From: Symbiodinium kawagutii
Taxonomy: Eukaryota; Sar; Dinophyceae; Suessiales; Symbiodiniaceae
NCBI GenBank assembly: GCA_009767595.1
Contig: VSDK01020384.1
Coordinates: forward strand, 705 to 64,704
Length of the DNA: 64,000 nucleotides
Direction of reading: 5' to 3'
Position 1 is the stretch's first letter. Each line of letters begins with the position of its first letter. Positions 48,097 to 58,550 of the stretch are shown here, piece after piece. Position numbers and translations under genes: made by a program. Below the pieces are notes generated by a model. That model did not search any database. It had not been told where the DNA came from and worked only from the letters and a program-made list of their open reading frames with translations.

Positions 48097-51000
48097 TCAC
48101 CAGCACTCAGCCCCAAGCTTCAGTCGCCGCGGCTGCAGCTCCTGCCAGGGACACCCAGCGAAGTGTCGAACAAAGTCGCCGGGTCGCCACTCATACGCCA
48201 TCCAATCCACAGAAGCAGGTGGGACGAAGGCGTTGAACTGTGCCTGTCAGAGATTGAACCAATGGCTGTGGTTCTGAGATGTTCCCAGGTGTAACTGTGA
48301 GGAGATTGCATGGTCATCGCCGTCTCTAGGAGGTCAGCAGGGGCGAGCTGGTCGCCCAAAACGATCAACTGCAAGCTATTCAGCAAACAGCATCATCTGT
48401 CTGAGCCTCATGTTGACCATCATTTCAATTTCCCATCATTCGTGGTTGATGATGGCTATACCACTCAACCCAGGACTCCGGAGGCAATGCGACAAGGTCA
48501 TTTCAACAAGTCGGCCTCAAAGCAAATATCAAACCCACAAAAAATAACAAATATTGTTGGATTATTGTGATTCGAATGGTCTATGCAGCTGTGTTATGCT
48601 TCATAAGTTGGTATCAAAACAATGATAACCACCAAGTGAGAAAAGCCAGTGAAAGAATCAACCAATAGGATCCCAGAGATTCTGATAGGTTGTAGGATGG
48701 TGTTGGTTAAGCACCAGGGGCCCTGATTACTGGCTCCAGCTGTAAGCACCAATTCGGTGGTGCTTAACCTGACACAGGACCTTGGAATCTTGGAATGACC
48801 GCACCCCAAGCTTAGAACAGCAAGAGCGAGCAATAGCAAGACTTGGGTATGTCCGTCAATGATAAACATATCAGCAGTTCACGGTTTATCATGACCCTCA
48901 TTTTGGATGGTCGAGCGGTACATCTTGGAAGCCATCGAGGTGTCCACAGTCAAACGTAAATAACGATTTCTGGATTTGTGATTCCCGAATCTACGCACAA
49001 ACCCAGTCCACAATAGTTGGCAAATGTTGGCACACGAAAAAATGACATGACATTACCCTTTCCGAAAATGAAGCACCCATTCCCCAGTCGATGTTTGAGC
49101 ACCGCTTGCTAGTCGGACTTTCATGGAACGCACTGCAGGCCGCCTGGTGAACCAATCGAATCTCGCTGGGGTACAGGAAATCCTCCTCCTGTCAGGCACT
49201 GATCGATTCAGGGTCAGGCGGTACCCAGCCTCAACTCTTGGCAATGGCCGAGGCTGTCCCTGCATTTTGCCTGAGAAAAAATCCACGGGATCCATTCGTC
49301 GTGGCCACACCCTGCTTGCCCATATCGGGCAGGGAAAATCTGCAAAATATGGGTAAATCATGAAGTCTTGCGGTAGCTTGAGGCCTTACTCGAGTCAAAC
49401 AATAGAAACAACTGTCAATAATCCATGATCTTTGGGATTATCTAGGTATCCATAGGCATCCGGTATAACACACAAATCAGCAGAATCCAATCGTGAATAT
49501 AATCAATTTTTGGGGTGAAGATATCCAACCAACACCCGACTCCCCCAAAGTTGTCCTGCGCTAGATCAATGTCCAAAGCGCCACGGATCATGTGCCAAAA
49601 AAACATGGACCTCATGGGGATCCAGCAACAAGTCTTGAGGACAGTTGTGGTTCCAAACCTTCAAGAACCTGCGCCAAACCAGGTTCCAACCATGTCTTAA
49701 CACATTTTATGCAATTGGCAGTTGTCAACTGGTCTATCCAGCCGTTTTCCAAAAAAAGTTCTCACTATCCCTGTTGACTGATGATGCCAAATTCACCCAC
49801 ACACACACATACCCACCATCAGCTTGATCATCATGACCAGCTATGGTTCGAATGCGCTCCCAAACCATGCTATTTGTCATCAGTACACAGCCGTTGTTCA
49901 AAGGTGGTAGTCATTGGTAGTCCAATTATGTCAAATGACTCCCCCATCCAAGATCCTGCCCATTGGGCGGGTTGTGTCATCCCTGGCTTGGGGCCGACCT
50001 CTGAGGAGGGTGGAAGATCAGCTTCTTAACATAGCCCTCTGGGGGGGAGCATCTTCATCTGTGTTTATCTGCCAATGATTAGTTTCAAATCGCAGAAAGA
50101 TTGGATGCCATAAGTTTCGTTGTAAGTTTGCCTTCTGTTGGGTGCAAGGCTGAATTCAACCTATGGCCATATCTTGAACACATACATAAGTGGTTTTCCT
50201 GCAACTGTCACTCGTTGGTTTGAGGCACTAGTTCACGGACAGTCCCAAACCAAGTGCTTAACCACCCATTTCCCCGAACGTCTTGAGTATTCAGTCGCTA
50301 GCTATCCTCGCCGTACAAAAAGATGATCACAAGTCAGCCAGCCAACCATACATAGCACAACTATGTAGACAGTAATAGCAACTATTGAAGATATATAAAT
50401 ATATAGAGATATTAAAAGAATACTAGATCCTATACTTGATCGATAGCATATCTCGATAGATCCTGATCTATTCGGCCCTTGATGCTCCGCACCAGCGAAG
50501 AAACAGCGCAAAACCGCGGTGTCCAGCGCCAGGTCCCAGAGACTGATCCCAGGCCACCATGAAGTTGCTGCTGGAGACGCGCTCCAAGAAAGCCAGGGAC
50601 CATTCGGAGTTCCCTCAGCGGGGCGGGATCAACCCCCCAGCCCCCTTCGTTGCGCCAAGGTGGTGATCCAACTCTGAGACCAGCCTTGGCTCAAGCCAAG
50701 CTATGCCAAGCTAAGTCAAGCTATGCCAAGCTATGCCAAGCTATGCCAAGCGGCTGATGAGGAAGACCCCTGTGTTGATGCCTCCAGGATCCTCTGCCAC
50801 CAGAAACTGCGCCTCTCCAGGCGGTTGTGACGCCATGGGAGCAGCATGAGTCGTCAAGAGATCAACAACGGAGGTGCCAAAGTCCGTGAAAAAGGCGTCG
50901 CAATCGATGAAGAAGATCCAATCCTGGGAATCAACGGATCCAATCCTGGGAATCAACGGGTTGGTAGTTGACAACCAGTGGTTGATGAGGCGTTAGTAGA

Positions 51001-52802
51001 AAATACAGGAAATATGGGTATGTATGTAATGTATTGTAATGTAATATGCAGTGGCTACTGTAATCGTGTTGGCTCAAGGTTTATTCAAGTTTGGGCCTTG
51101 TCCAATCGCATCAAAGTCGTGAAGCAACACAGATTTGACCATTTTTGGGATTGTTACTGCGTGTGGGCGGAACGTTCAATGTCAAGTACCTGCTGCTTCT
51201 ATGACTATATCACTTGATTATGATGAGCTGTTGAGCTTTGTATGGGAGTACCGCAAGCGGAAAACCCAGCTATGTACATTGGTTGAATATGCGATTTCAA
51301 TGGAGGTTCCAGGAACTCTATCTTTCCAATGGGTAGCCACCAGCCAAAGCTGGAAAATGGGTAGTTTTGTACAAAGAACCCTGACCCTTCTTGACAAATC
51401 TAATCATGACAGGTATATGTATCCCCTGGCAAACTAACCTGGAAGCCATAAAAAAAATAAACTGTCTTTTGTAGTTAAACCAACTTGGCAACATCATTTC
51501 AGAACATCTTTGGAGCTCTGGGCATTGACACTTTGGGATCCCCAGTCCCGACTCTGGGTGGATCGATGGGCACCACAGGATGCAGTCCAGCAGCTGGGGG
51601 TGGTCCCGCTGGCATCGTGGAGTGGTGTGCCCAGTGCGGCTCTTGACCCTTTAGGCGGTGGTAGACCACGTACATCTTGCCTTGCAACAGCTGTGTGTTC
51701 ATTTTTTTCCATATCTTGACTGGTTGGTGGTTGAACCACCCCTATGAAAAATATTCGTCAACCAACCAGTTGTTAATAGTTGCTAGTTAGAATAAAAAAT
51801 GTTTGAAACCACCAGCCAGTCAAACATTGAATGACCATCAAAACACACTGGATTCAAGCATGGATAGAAGCTCTAGGTCATGAAACAAGCTATACAAGTA
51901 GCTTGCACAATTTTGAAGAATGAATGAGTACCAAAAATAATGAAACAATGAAGCAGTTATTTATGCCCATGTGACTCACATCTCCTTCAAAAATGGACCC
52001 TCCCCCATTGTGCAGTTCCGGAAAGCTGTTACGTATTTTGGCAACCCATATTGATCATCAAGCAACTATGTTCTATGGATGAGTGCAAGAGGGAAGACCA
52101 AGAGAAGTCTTTGTTCTATCACTAGTAGTCTTGGAGTCTTGGGTCACCTTGGGTCCCTGAGAAGATCTTATAAACGGAGACATGAGGCAGCTGCATGCAT
52201 GTAGCTGCCAGGTTCACGCACAATTTTTGGAGGAACAATCCTCTGCTCATGGTCCGCAAGGCGCCGCACCCATGGCTGATACCGTCAATCTGCCAGATTG
52301 CACTTCTGGTAGGATAACGGTGATTAATATGATATTAAATTGTCAATCAAATATCAAAAATCATGGTCCATTAGGGTCACCAAGCTTAATGGTTGATTGA
52401 GTGGTAAATGAACTAGTCATGGCTGTAACCACAATACCCTGACACGTCAAGTTGCTGTAGTGAGCCTCCCTGTCAGGCAGTGCACTTTCAGTATGGACCA
52501 CGTAGCGGTAGCCGTGGTGCTGCGCATATGCACGGTGATTTGGAACCGAGAGTTCTAACAAAGGAGACCTGAGCTGCAGCATTGTTGGCCCAAGACCCTT
52601 CAAAGGATTCTGGCTACCACATTTGATGTTTCTGTCTTGGCATGGTACAAAACTCATGACCCAAATGCACTAAAGGATGATGTTTGGACCTGCAGTCATG
52701 GGGACAACAAACGGTACCTAGCACCTCGGCATCACCACGAAGTCGAGAGCGAGATCCCTCTGCTTGGATCCCTGCAGCCCCATGGGTTGCCAGTGGTAGA
52801 AC
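48097..52802 (-). CDS. Multi-exon GT34-type (GMA12/MNN10) glycosyltransferase
   Basis: Minus-strand exons, 5' to 3': 52802-52718, 52554-52446, 52274-52217, 50923-50755, 50613-50544, 49668-49611, 49188-49057, 48243-48097 (stop TGA, or a GT donor just before it). Every junction keeps phase. Family hallmarks in order: SVPNHRAYAQHHGYRY; CDWIFFIDCDAFFTDFG, with the DxD metal/nucleotide-sugar site as D-C-D; GGINTGVFLIRNSEWSLAFL, created only by splicing; AWDQFLKVW; and YEWRPGDFVRHFAG. GT34 enzymes are type II Golgi galactosyl-, mannosyl- or xylosyltransferases. The 50755/50613 intron has a GC donor and contains a CTATGCCAAG repeat; the others are GT-AG. The acceptor of exon 50923 lies in a 22-bp tandem duplication. 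The N-terminal exons are probably those at 54-55.6 kb. Substrate cannot be told from sequence. Confidence 0.75.
50690..50753. repeat. CTATGCCAAG tandem repeat in the GT34 GC-AG intron
   Basis: About six CAAGCTATGC words of 10-11 bp lie at the 5' end (sense strand) of the intron between 50755 and 50613. Confidence 0.9.
50915..50958. repeat. 22-bp tandem duplication spanning a 3' splice site
   Basis: GATCCAATCCTGGGAATCAACG occurs at 50915-50936 and again at 50937-50958. On the minus strand each copy carries the same CCCAG|GATTGGATC acceptor. Only the copy nearer the exon gives an open frame. Confidence 0.93.
51502..51648 (+). CDS. Plus-strand exon-like block inside a GT34 intron
   Basis: The acceptor CATCATTTCAG precedes a frame NIFGALGIDTLGSPVPTLGG that ends at TGA 51648. 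It is antisense to an intron of the GT34 gene. It could be a nested gene or a chance frame, since the minus strand is open too. Confidence 0.28.
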
Positions 52803-53004
52803 CTGCTCTGCTCTTGTTGGGTCATTGATGGCCTTAGGGACCTTGGATGGCCAACACCCAAACGGGAGCATCGGTATCTCCAAAATTGGCCCTGGCCTGA
52901 TTTCAATGATCTCTCTTGAAAGAGCAATACATAAATAAACATGTATATAAGACAGTATGCAAATAACTACATGTGTATTGCATGTAATGTATGTGTTTAT
53001 GCAG

Positions 53005-53158
53005 TGATGGTTTGGGATACGCCCATAGTTATGCACAGCCACCCAAGTCCAAAACGCAGTGCCACCCAGCTGATGCTCCAGTGACTCCAGACTTGTCTTT
53101 GATGTTGGATCTGGTTTGTAAGAACCTCAGCGCTGATCCAGCGTTGAAATCTGCAGCT
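53005..53158 (+). CDS. Exon-like block antisense to the GT34 locus
   Basis: After GTGTTTATGCAG the frame contains PADAPVTPDLSLMLDLVCKN then LSADPALKSAA and ends at a consensus donor, GTAAGC. It lies in a region where minus-strand exons are expected, and the minus strand is open as well. Confidence 0.33.
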
Positions 53159-54178
53159 GTAAGCAACAAACTGCAGTAGAAGGAATCATCATCTCAGTGC
53201 AGTCATCGCTTCCAATTCTTGGATGAAGCAATGGCCCCTTGAAATTGGCGGTTCGAGCCGGCCTTCCAAGGCACTGACATGTGAAGTGTCTTTTGTGCTT
53301 TTTCATCTGCAAAATGTCCAAAAACCCTGGCAGCAAGCTGCCCTCCCTGCGCCATGGCCCCTCTGAGCCATTTGCCGCACTGTACCACGGCGAGCAGCAA
53401 ATGGAGTGGATCTCAATGCGTGGTGAAGGGGGCTGTGCCTTCTGCCACGGCAAGGGTTCCACACGCAGCGCTGCGTGTAGCTCACCCAACATGATCCTTG
53501 GAGCGGATGGCTTGAGTCCCATAGTTTGGACTGCTGGTGTTGGTTTTCCTACTGTAGCCAAAAGTTGATTCTTGCAAGTGAAACTTGCTTCAGCATCAGT
53601 TGCTTATTGGGGTTGCACTAATTGCAGTACTTTCTACTTGTCAATGTCCACATCCAGGCATCACTGAGATGCTTCTGATCTTCCCATGCCGCTCGCATTC
53701 CCAGCGTCTGATATTGAACATGCAGCCGCGGCAAGAATCGCTTGGGCATCCCCTCCTTCTTCACAGCCTTGGAAGCCATAGAGATCTACCATACAGGGCA
53801 CCCCCGAAACCATCAATGTGTGATGACCGAATTGTCAGGGTTAATCTATCATTGCCTTGCTTAATCCAAGGTATATGTGGGTATGGATTTCCAGACTTGA
53901 TATGTGCAGCTCGTAACTATGACCAACAGCGCTGTGATGATTGATGATTTTCTTCGACTAGCAGCCGTGAAGCAACGGTCTTGGTTGTTTCCAGGTGACC
54001 CAATTGGCAGCTGAGACGAGTTGAGATCATTCAATGTTTGTCATCATTTGCCTGGATCGATGGCATATGCATGGCAATTTCTACAGTGGTCGGATTGTGC
54101 CACCAAGAGCCCTTGTGTTTGGAATGGAAATGACATGCGTCGTTTCTTTTTCAATTTTTTCATCCTTCAGCCACTAAC

Positions 54179-54253
54179 CTGCCAAGATTCTTCATGAATG
54201 TCTTCATGGGCTGCCTTCATCTCGTGGTACAAGTTAGCAAAGTCCTTGAGGGC
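54179..54253 (-). CDS. Internal exon, probably 5' part of the GT34 gene
   Basis: The minus-strand acceptor TTAAGTTTCAG is followed by G, then exactly 25 codons (ALKDFANLYHEMKAAHEDIH, EESWQ) and a donor GTTAGT; phase 0 on both sides. This matches the phase-0 start of the exon at 52802. Helical and charged, it would sit in the stem region of a type II glycosyltransferase. Linkage to the GT34 gene is inferred from strand, order and phase. Confidence 0.62.
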
Positions 54254-54571
54254 CTGAAACTTAAACGCATTTCCTGAGCAAAGCCATGCCGCTGGTGCGA
54301 CATCAGCTGACACAAATTGTAACGTACAGAGTGGCAATTCTTCTTTGATCAACACAAGGATCACAGAATCCAAGCAAGAGTTAAAACGTAGGTCCCACTC
54401 AACAAGCAACATGCGCGCACACCAAACACAATTTCGTCACTGTCTTTGTAATATCCTAGAAATACATGAGAGACATGGGCAATCATGGGCATCCGACATC
54501 ATCCGACATCTGGAGCCTTCCATGGCTTGTGTTCCCAATCTTGAACCACTGGACCCAGCAGCAGGCCCGGC

Positions 54572-54735
54572 CCAGCGTCCCAACTGCATCAGGATCCGAG
54601 CTCGCCGGGGATGGTCCAGGGATAAGGACCACTCAGCAGTGCTCTGCAAATGCTGCGCGCACAAGGCCGAACATTGGAAGGCAGCGGGCAGCTGATCTTG
54701 GAACCTCGAACCATCGTCCAAGAGTGACACTTCTG
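54572..54735 (-). CDS. Probable exon of the same minus-strand gene
   Basis: After ACCGGACCAG, two bases complete a codon split by the exon ending at 55114. The frame EVSLLDDGSRFQDQLPAAFQ and on to ARILMQLGRW may end at a GC donor (TGG|GCCGGG) in phase 0. A second open frame exists, and the 3' border is uncertain. Confidence 0.42.
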
Positions 54736-55113
54736 CTGGTCCGGTTGCGCATGAAACAGGAAACCCGAACATACTATATACACATATAGCATTGGTATGT
54801 ACATGGAATATATAACCATCTGCATGAGCAATTGGGCTACTGCATCTACACATGCATTACTGTACATCCATCGTACAGACATGTTTTATATGTGCAAACA
54901 GCATATATACAGATTTAGACCTCAGCATGTCATGTCTATTGGCCTCCCAATGCCTCCCGCATCTATTACGCATACATGTGTTTACATTCTTCATACTTGT
55001 TTGTAAAAGTGGATATTCATGCACATCGGTTTTCAATGCCAACGGGAAAATACCATTTGATTGTTTCTTTGTGATTGATGGAGCTCAGTAGCTGACAAAA
55101 TGAAGAGTGTTAC

Positions 55114-55228
55114 TTGATTGATGTTGATTCTGCATTGCATGTTCCAAATATGATTCAAAACACGACCCTGGCATAGACTGGCTGTCAAGTACATACCGCC
55201 ACTCTGCCCCAATGAGAGCGAAGGAAGC
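55114..55228 (-). CDS. Internal exon of the same minus-strand gene
   Basis: The acceptor TCGCTCGTCCAG is followed by G. The frame ASFALIGAEWRYVLDSQSMP then GSCFESYLEHAMQNQHQS ends at the donor GTAACA (phase 1). It starts in phase 0, as the exon at 55450 requires. Confidence 0.6.
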
Positions 55229-55449
55229 CTGGACGAGCGATAGTTTGATAATGGGTACAAGGAATATACAAAGAATAGTGATGGGATGTGATGGGTGGGC
55301 TGCTTGGTTGACTACAACTTTTTTGAAGATCAACGAATCAACGCGAACCTGTTGAGTAGTTGAATCAATAACACACCCCTGCTATCCCCTGCTAATAGTA
55401 GCTGATAGTAGGCAAGACTGTTGGTTCATTGCTTCACTACAACCCGAAC

Positions 55450-55612
55450 CTGTTGACTCAGTTGGCTGGCATGAAGGCACGACACGTCGGTGATCTCAAC
55501 GGCAACCACACAGATCCCGTGCTCTAGAGCTCTGTGCAGAGCTAACCCCCAACGATTCAGCACAAGAAAATTCGGCAAGAAGACCGGGTTCAAACAGTGA
55601 TCCATATTGGAA
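55450..55612 (-). CDS. Internal exon of the same minus-strand gene
   Basis: The acceptor GGAATCTCCAG leads to SNMDHCLNPVFLPNFLVLNR then GLALHRALEHGICVVAVEIT, to a donor GTTCGG after CAACAG. It is one base plus 54 codons, ending phase 0. Function of this N-terminal region is unknown. From 55700 to 56580 there are only CCATCA/ACCAACCATT-type words and no supported gene. Confidence 0.58.
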
Positions 55613-56628
55613 CTGGAGATTCCATAGGTTGTCCACAGTATTAAACCTTCCATATTCAATATTTCATCAACCAGCTATGAAAGAACTGCTTGTGGATTAG
55701 TGCCATGGATCGCCGGTCTTGGTCATTAATCCCCACTATTCACCCTTTTTTTTGCCAGGGCTTCTCATTGGTTGGGCCCTAACACTCGTTGGTAACTATT
55801 CACCCTGCTGCCATCAATATCCATCAATCAGCACCACTTGCCATCACCAACTCTTGGTCAGCCAAATTTATTCACCATCAGTTCGCACCATTAATCCAAA
55901 TCATTGACCAACATCAGCCATCATTAGCCAAAACTACGAGTAGCCATCCTTAGCCAAAACCAGCCATCAGTAGCCAATACCAACCATCATTCATCATGCT
56001 GACCGTGGCTAAAGCTGACGCGGGCTGAAAACGGCTGACACTGGCCATGCTGATGTGTGTCCCCTAAGTGATCATCCGTTTGTCAGCAAGGAATTGGGAG
56101 TTTCTTCATGCCGGCGACCCCAGAAAACGGTTGGTTTATTACTAAAAATGATTGATATTGAATGATTTGGTGGTACCCCCAAATTAAAGAAATCACCGTT
56201 TGGGAGCCATCCCTTTATTGAAGGTCTATTTATCATTTTAGCCGTTGAAATGGGAAACATCCCATTTAGGAACCATTTAGGAACCATTTCTGAACCACCT
56301 GGTTTTCACCATAAACAAACATTCTTTCACAACATAATCGAAACGATTTGGCGGTGGCACAAAATGGTGGTTTCCCCCCAAAATCATCCAATCATCCAAT
56401 ATCAATCATCATCAAAGTAATAAACCAACCATTCTCCCATGGTACCATCTCCCATGGTATCATCCAATCATTCTTCCATAAATCAACCAAACCATGATGA
56501 GTAATAAACCAACATAAACCAACATAAACCAACCATTCTCCCATGCTACCAATCATATGAGTAATAAACCATCCATTCTCCGGGTCCTCCAAACCACTAC
56601 GAAAACCATTTCTGACCCCAAAAGCCCG

Positions 56629-56705
56629 TGCTCCAAGGCTCAGCTCCAGCAGTGCTTGAAGCCAATGCGCCAGGGCTGCTGCGCGGCTGGGACGCCCAAA
56701 GTGCC
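56629..56705 (+). CDS. Exon-like block before the 33-bp repeat
   Basis: A G+C-rich block ends at a donor-like CCAGCCAG|GTGGGC. Two frames are open: PCSKAQLQQCLKPMRQGCCA, cysteine-rich, and LEANAPGLLRGWDAQSAQ. The cysteine-rich one would suit the protein proposed for the repeat that follows. Confidence 0.33.
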
Positions 56706-56815
56706 CAGCCAGGTGGGCCCGCGCCTGCGAGGCGAACCCACAGGAAGTTCCGTGGGATGTTTGGTGATCTTAGTGATGAACGTAGGCTGCTACTGTATGA
56801 TGCTAGCTATGGTGA

Positions 56816-58099
56816 GAGCGGGTTGATGGTTGCCGCCATGGTGGTTACTCATGTGACTATGATGCTTGCTATGGTGGTTACTCATGTGACTATGATGCTT
56901 GCTATGGTAGTTACTCATGTGACTATGATGCTTGCTATGGTGGTTACTCATGTGACTATGATGCTTGCTATGGTAGTTACTCATGTGACTATGATGTTTG
57001 CTATGGTGGTTACTCATGTGACCATGATGCTTGCTATGGTGGTTACTCATGTGACTATGATGCTTGCTATGGTGGTTACTCATGTGACTATGATGCTTGC
57101 TATGGTGGTTACTCATGTGACCATGATGCTTGCTATGGTGGTTACTCATGTGACTATGATGCTTGCTATGGTGGTTACTCATGTGACTATGATGCTTGCT
57201 ATGGTGGTTACTCATGTGACCATGATGCTTGCTATGGTGGTTACTCATGTGACTATGATGCTTGCTATGGTAGTTACTCATGTGACTATGATGTTTGCTA
57301 TGGTGGTTACTCATGTGACTATGATGCTTGCTATGGTGGGTACTCATGTGACCATGATGCTTGCTATGGTGGTTACTCATGTGACTATGATGCTTGCTAT
57401 GGTGGTTACTCATGTGACTATGATGCTTGCTATGGTGGTTACTCATGTGACCATGATGCTTGCTATGGTGGTTACTCATGTGACTATGATGCTTGCTATG
57501 GTGGGTACTCATGTGACCATGATGCTTGCTATGGTGGTTACTCATGTGACTATGATGCTTGCTATGGTGGGTACTCATGTGACCATGATGCTTGCTATGG
57601 TGGTTGCACATGTGACTATGATGCTTGCTATGGTGGTTACTCATGTGACTATGGCGGTAGCTATGATGGCTTCTTATGTTACTATGATGGTTGCTATGGC
57701 GGTTACTCTTGTGACCATGATGCTTGCTATGGCGGTTACTCTTGTGACCATGATGCTTGCTATGGCGGTTACTCTTGTGACCATGATGCTTGCTATGGCG
57801 GTTACTCTTGTGACCATGATGCTTGCTATGGCGGTTACTCTTGTGACCATGATGCTTGCTATGGCGGTTACTCTTGTGACCATGATGCTTGCTATGGCGG
57901 TTACTCTTGTGACCATGATGCTTGCTATGGCGGTTACTCATGTGACTATGATGCCTGCTATGGTGGTTACGCATGTGACTATGATGCTTGCTGTGGTGGT
58001 TACTCATGTGACTATGGCGGTAGCTATGATGGCTACTTATGTTACTATGATGGTTGCTATGCTCATGATAGTTACTATGATGGTTCCTGCGACGGTTAG
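56816..58099 (+). CDS. Repeat-encoded Tyr/Cys/Gly/Asp-rich polypeptide (33-bp minisatellite)
   Basis: A 33-bp unit (about 36 copies, 56838-58060) is open in several frames. In one of them it reads DYDACYGGYSC repeated, 427 codons without a stop, ending with TAG 58097-58099 after SYYDGSCDG. Several changes between copies are silent only in this frame (GGT/GGC, TCA/TCT, GGT/GGG), and the irregular tail stays Tyr/Cys/Gly-rich. Other changes (TAT/CAT, GGT/AGT) are not silent. A degenerate unit (GGCGGTAGCTATGATGGC) recurs at about 57652 and 58016, so there is higher-order structure. If translated it would be an 11-residue cysteine-rich repeat protein, possibly extracellular or structural. It may equally be non-coding. 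Confidence 0.38.
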   Translation, partial: ERVDGCRHGGYSCDYDACYGGYSCDYDACYGSYSCDYDACYGGYSCDYDACYGSYSCDYDVCYGGYSCDHDACYGGYSCDYDACYGGYSCDYDACYGGYSCDHDACYGGYSCDYDACYGGYSCDYDACYGGYSCDHDACYGGYSCDYDACYGSYSCDYDVCYGGYSCDYDACYGGYSCDHDACYGGYSCDYDACYGGYSCDYDACYGGYSCDHDACYGGYSCDYDACYGGYSCDHDACYGGYSCDYDACYGGYSCDHDACYGGCTCDYDACYGGYSCDYGGSYDGFLCYYDGCYGGYSCDHDACYGGYSCDHDACYGGYSCDHDACYGGYSCDHDACYGGYSCDHDACYGGYSCDHDACYGGYSCDHDACYGGYSCDYDACYGGYACDYDACCGGYSCDYGGSYDGYLCYYDGCYAHDSYYDGSCDG

Positions 58100-58550
58100 T
58101 ATGATGGTTGATGGTGGTTACTAGGATGGTTCCTGTGGCTGTCAATATGGTGGTAGCTATGGTGGTTACTATGATGGTTGCTGCATTCATTACTGTAATG
58201 ATTGATGATAGGCACCATGACGCCACGAATTGATGGTTCATAATGGCGAAACTTTTTTTTAGCCACCCCTCAATGCCAGATGGTAGATCCACAGTCTGGC
58301 CTGCAGATTGGAAACACATAGCCAGTGATACGCCGACAAGGCACCTAATGAACCACTGTGTCCATGCCTGTCTCAACTATCAAGTTGCTTCTGGCTACTT
58401 TTCTGTACTATGTGCCATCGCAACCCCAAGCAAAATCAAAAGGTGACACGTTGCAAACTCCATCATTCCATGCTTACTTTGCCCTGTGCACAAGATCAAG
58501 ATCTCATCTGGCAACAACACTTGGTCTTGATCTATGCACACTGGGAAGGC

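Noticed and set aside
47852-48294. Overlapping plus-strand frames up to 141 aa
   Set aside because: Antisense to the GT34 exon at 48097-48243 (WRPGDFVRHFAG); treated as shadows.
52182-52400. Plus-strand frame with acceptor- and donor-like borders
   Set aside because: It overlaps the minus-strand GT34 exon 52217-52274, whose frame, phase and family pattern are much better supported.
52614-53042. 142-aa minus-strand frame
   Set aside because: It merges a possible exon frame with intron sequence. Only 52718-52802, in a phase that joins the next exon, is retained.
56628-58124. 498-aa plus-strand Met/Val/Thr repeat frame
   Set aside because: Same array in another frame. Silent changes favour the DACYGGYSC frame, and the composition is implausible.
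56790-58376. 528-aa minus-strand His/Ser/Asn-rich open frame
   Set aside because: Shadow of the 33-bp array. Copy differences are mostly non-silent in this frame, and its flanking part has no protein-like features.
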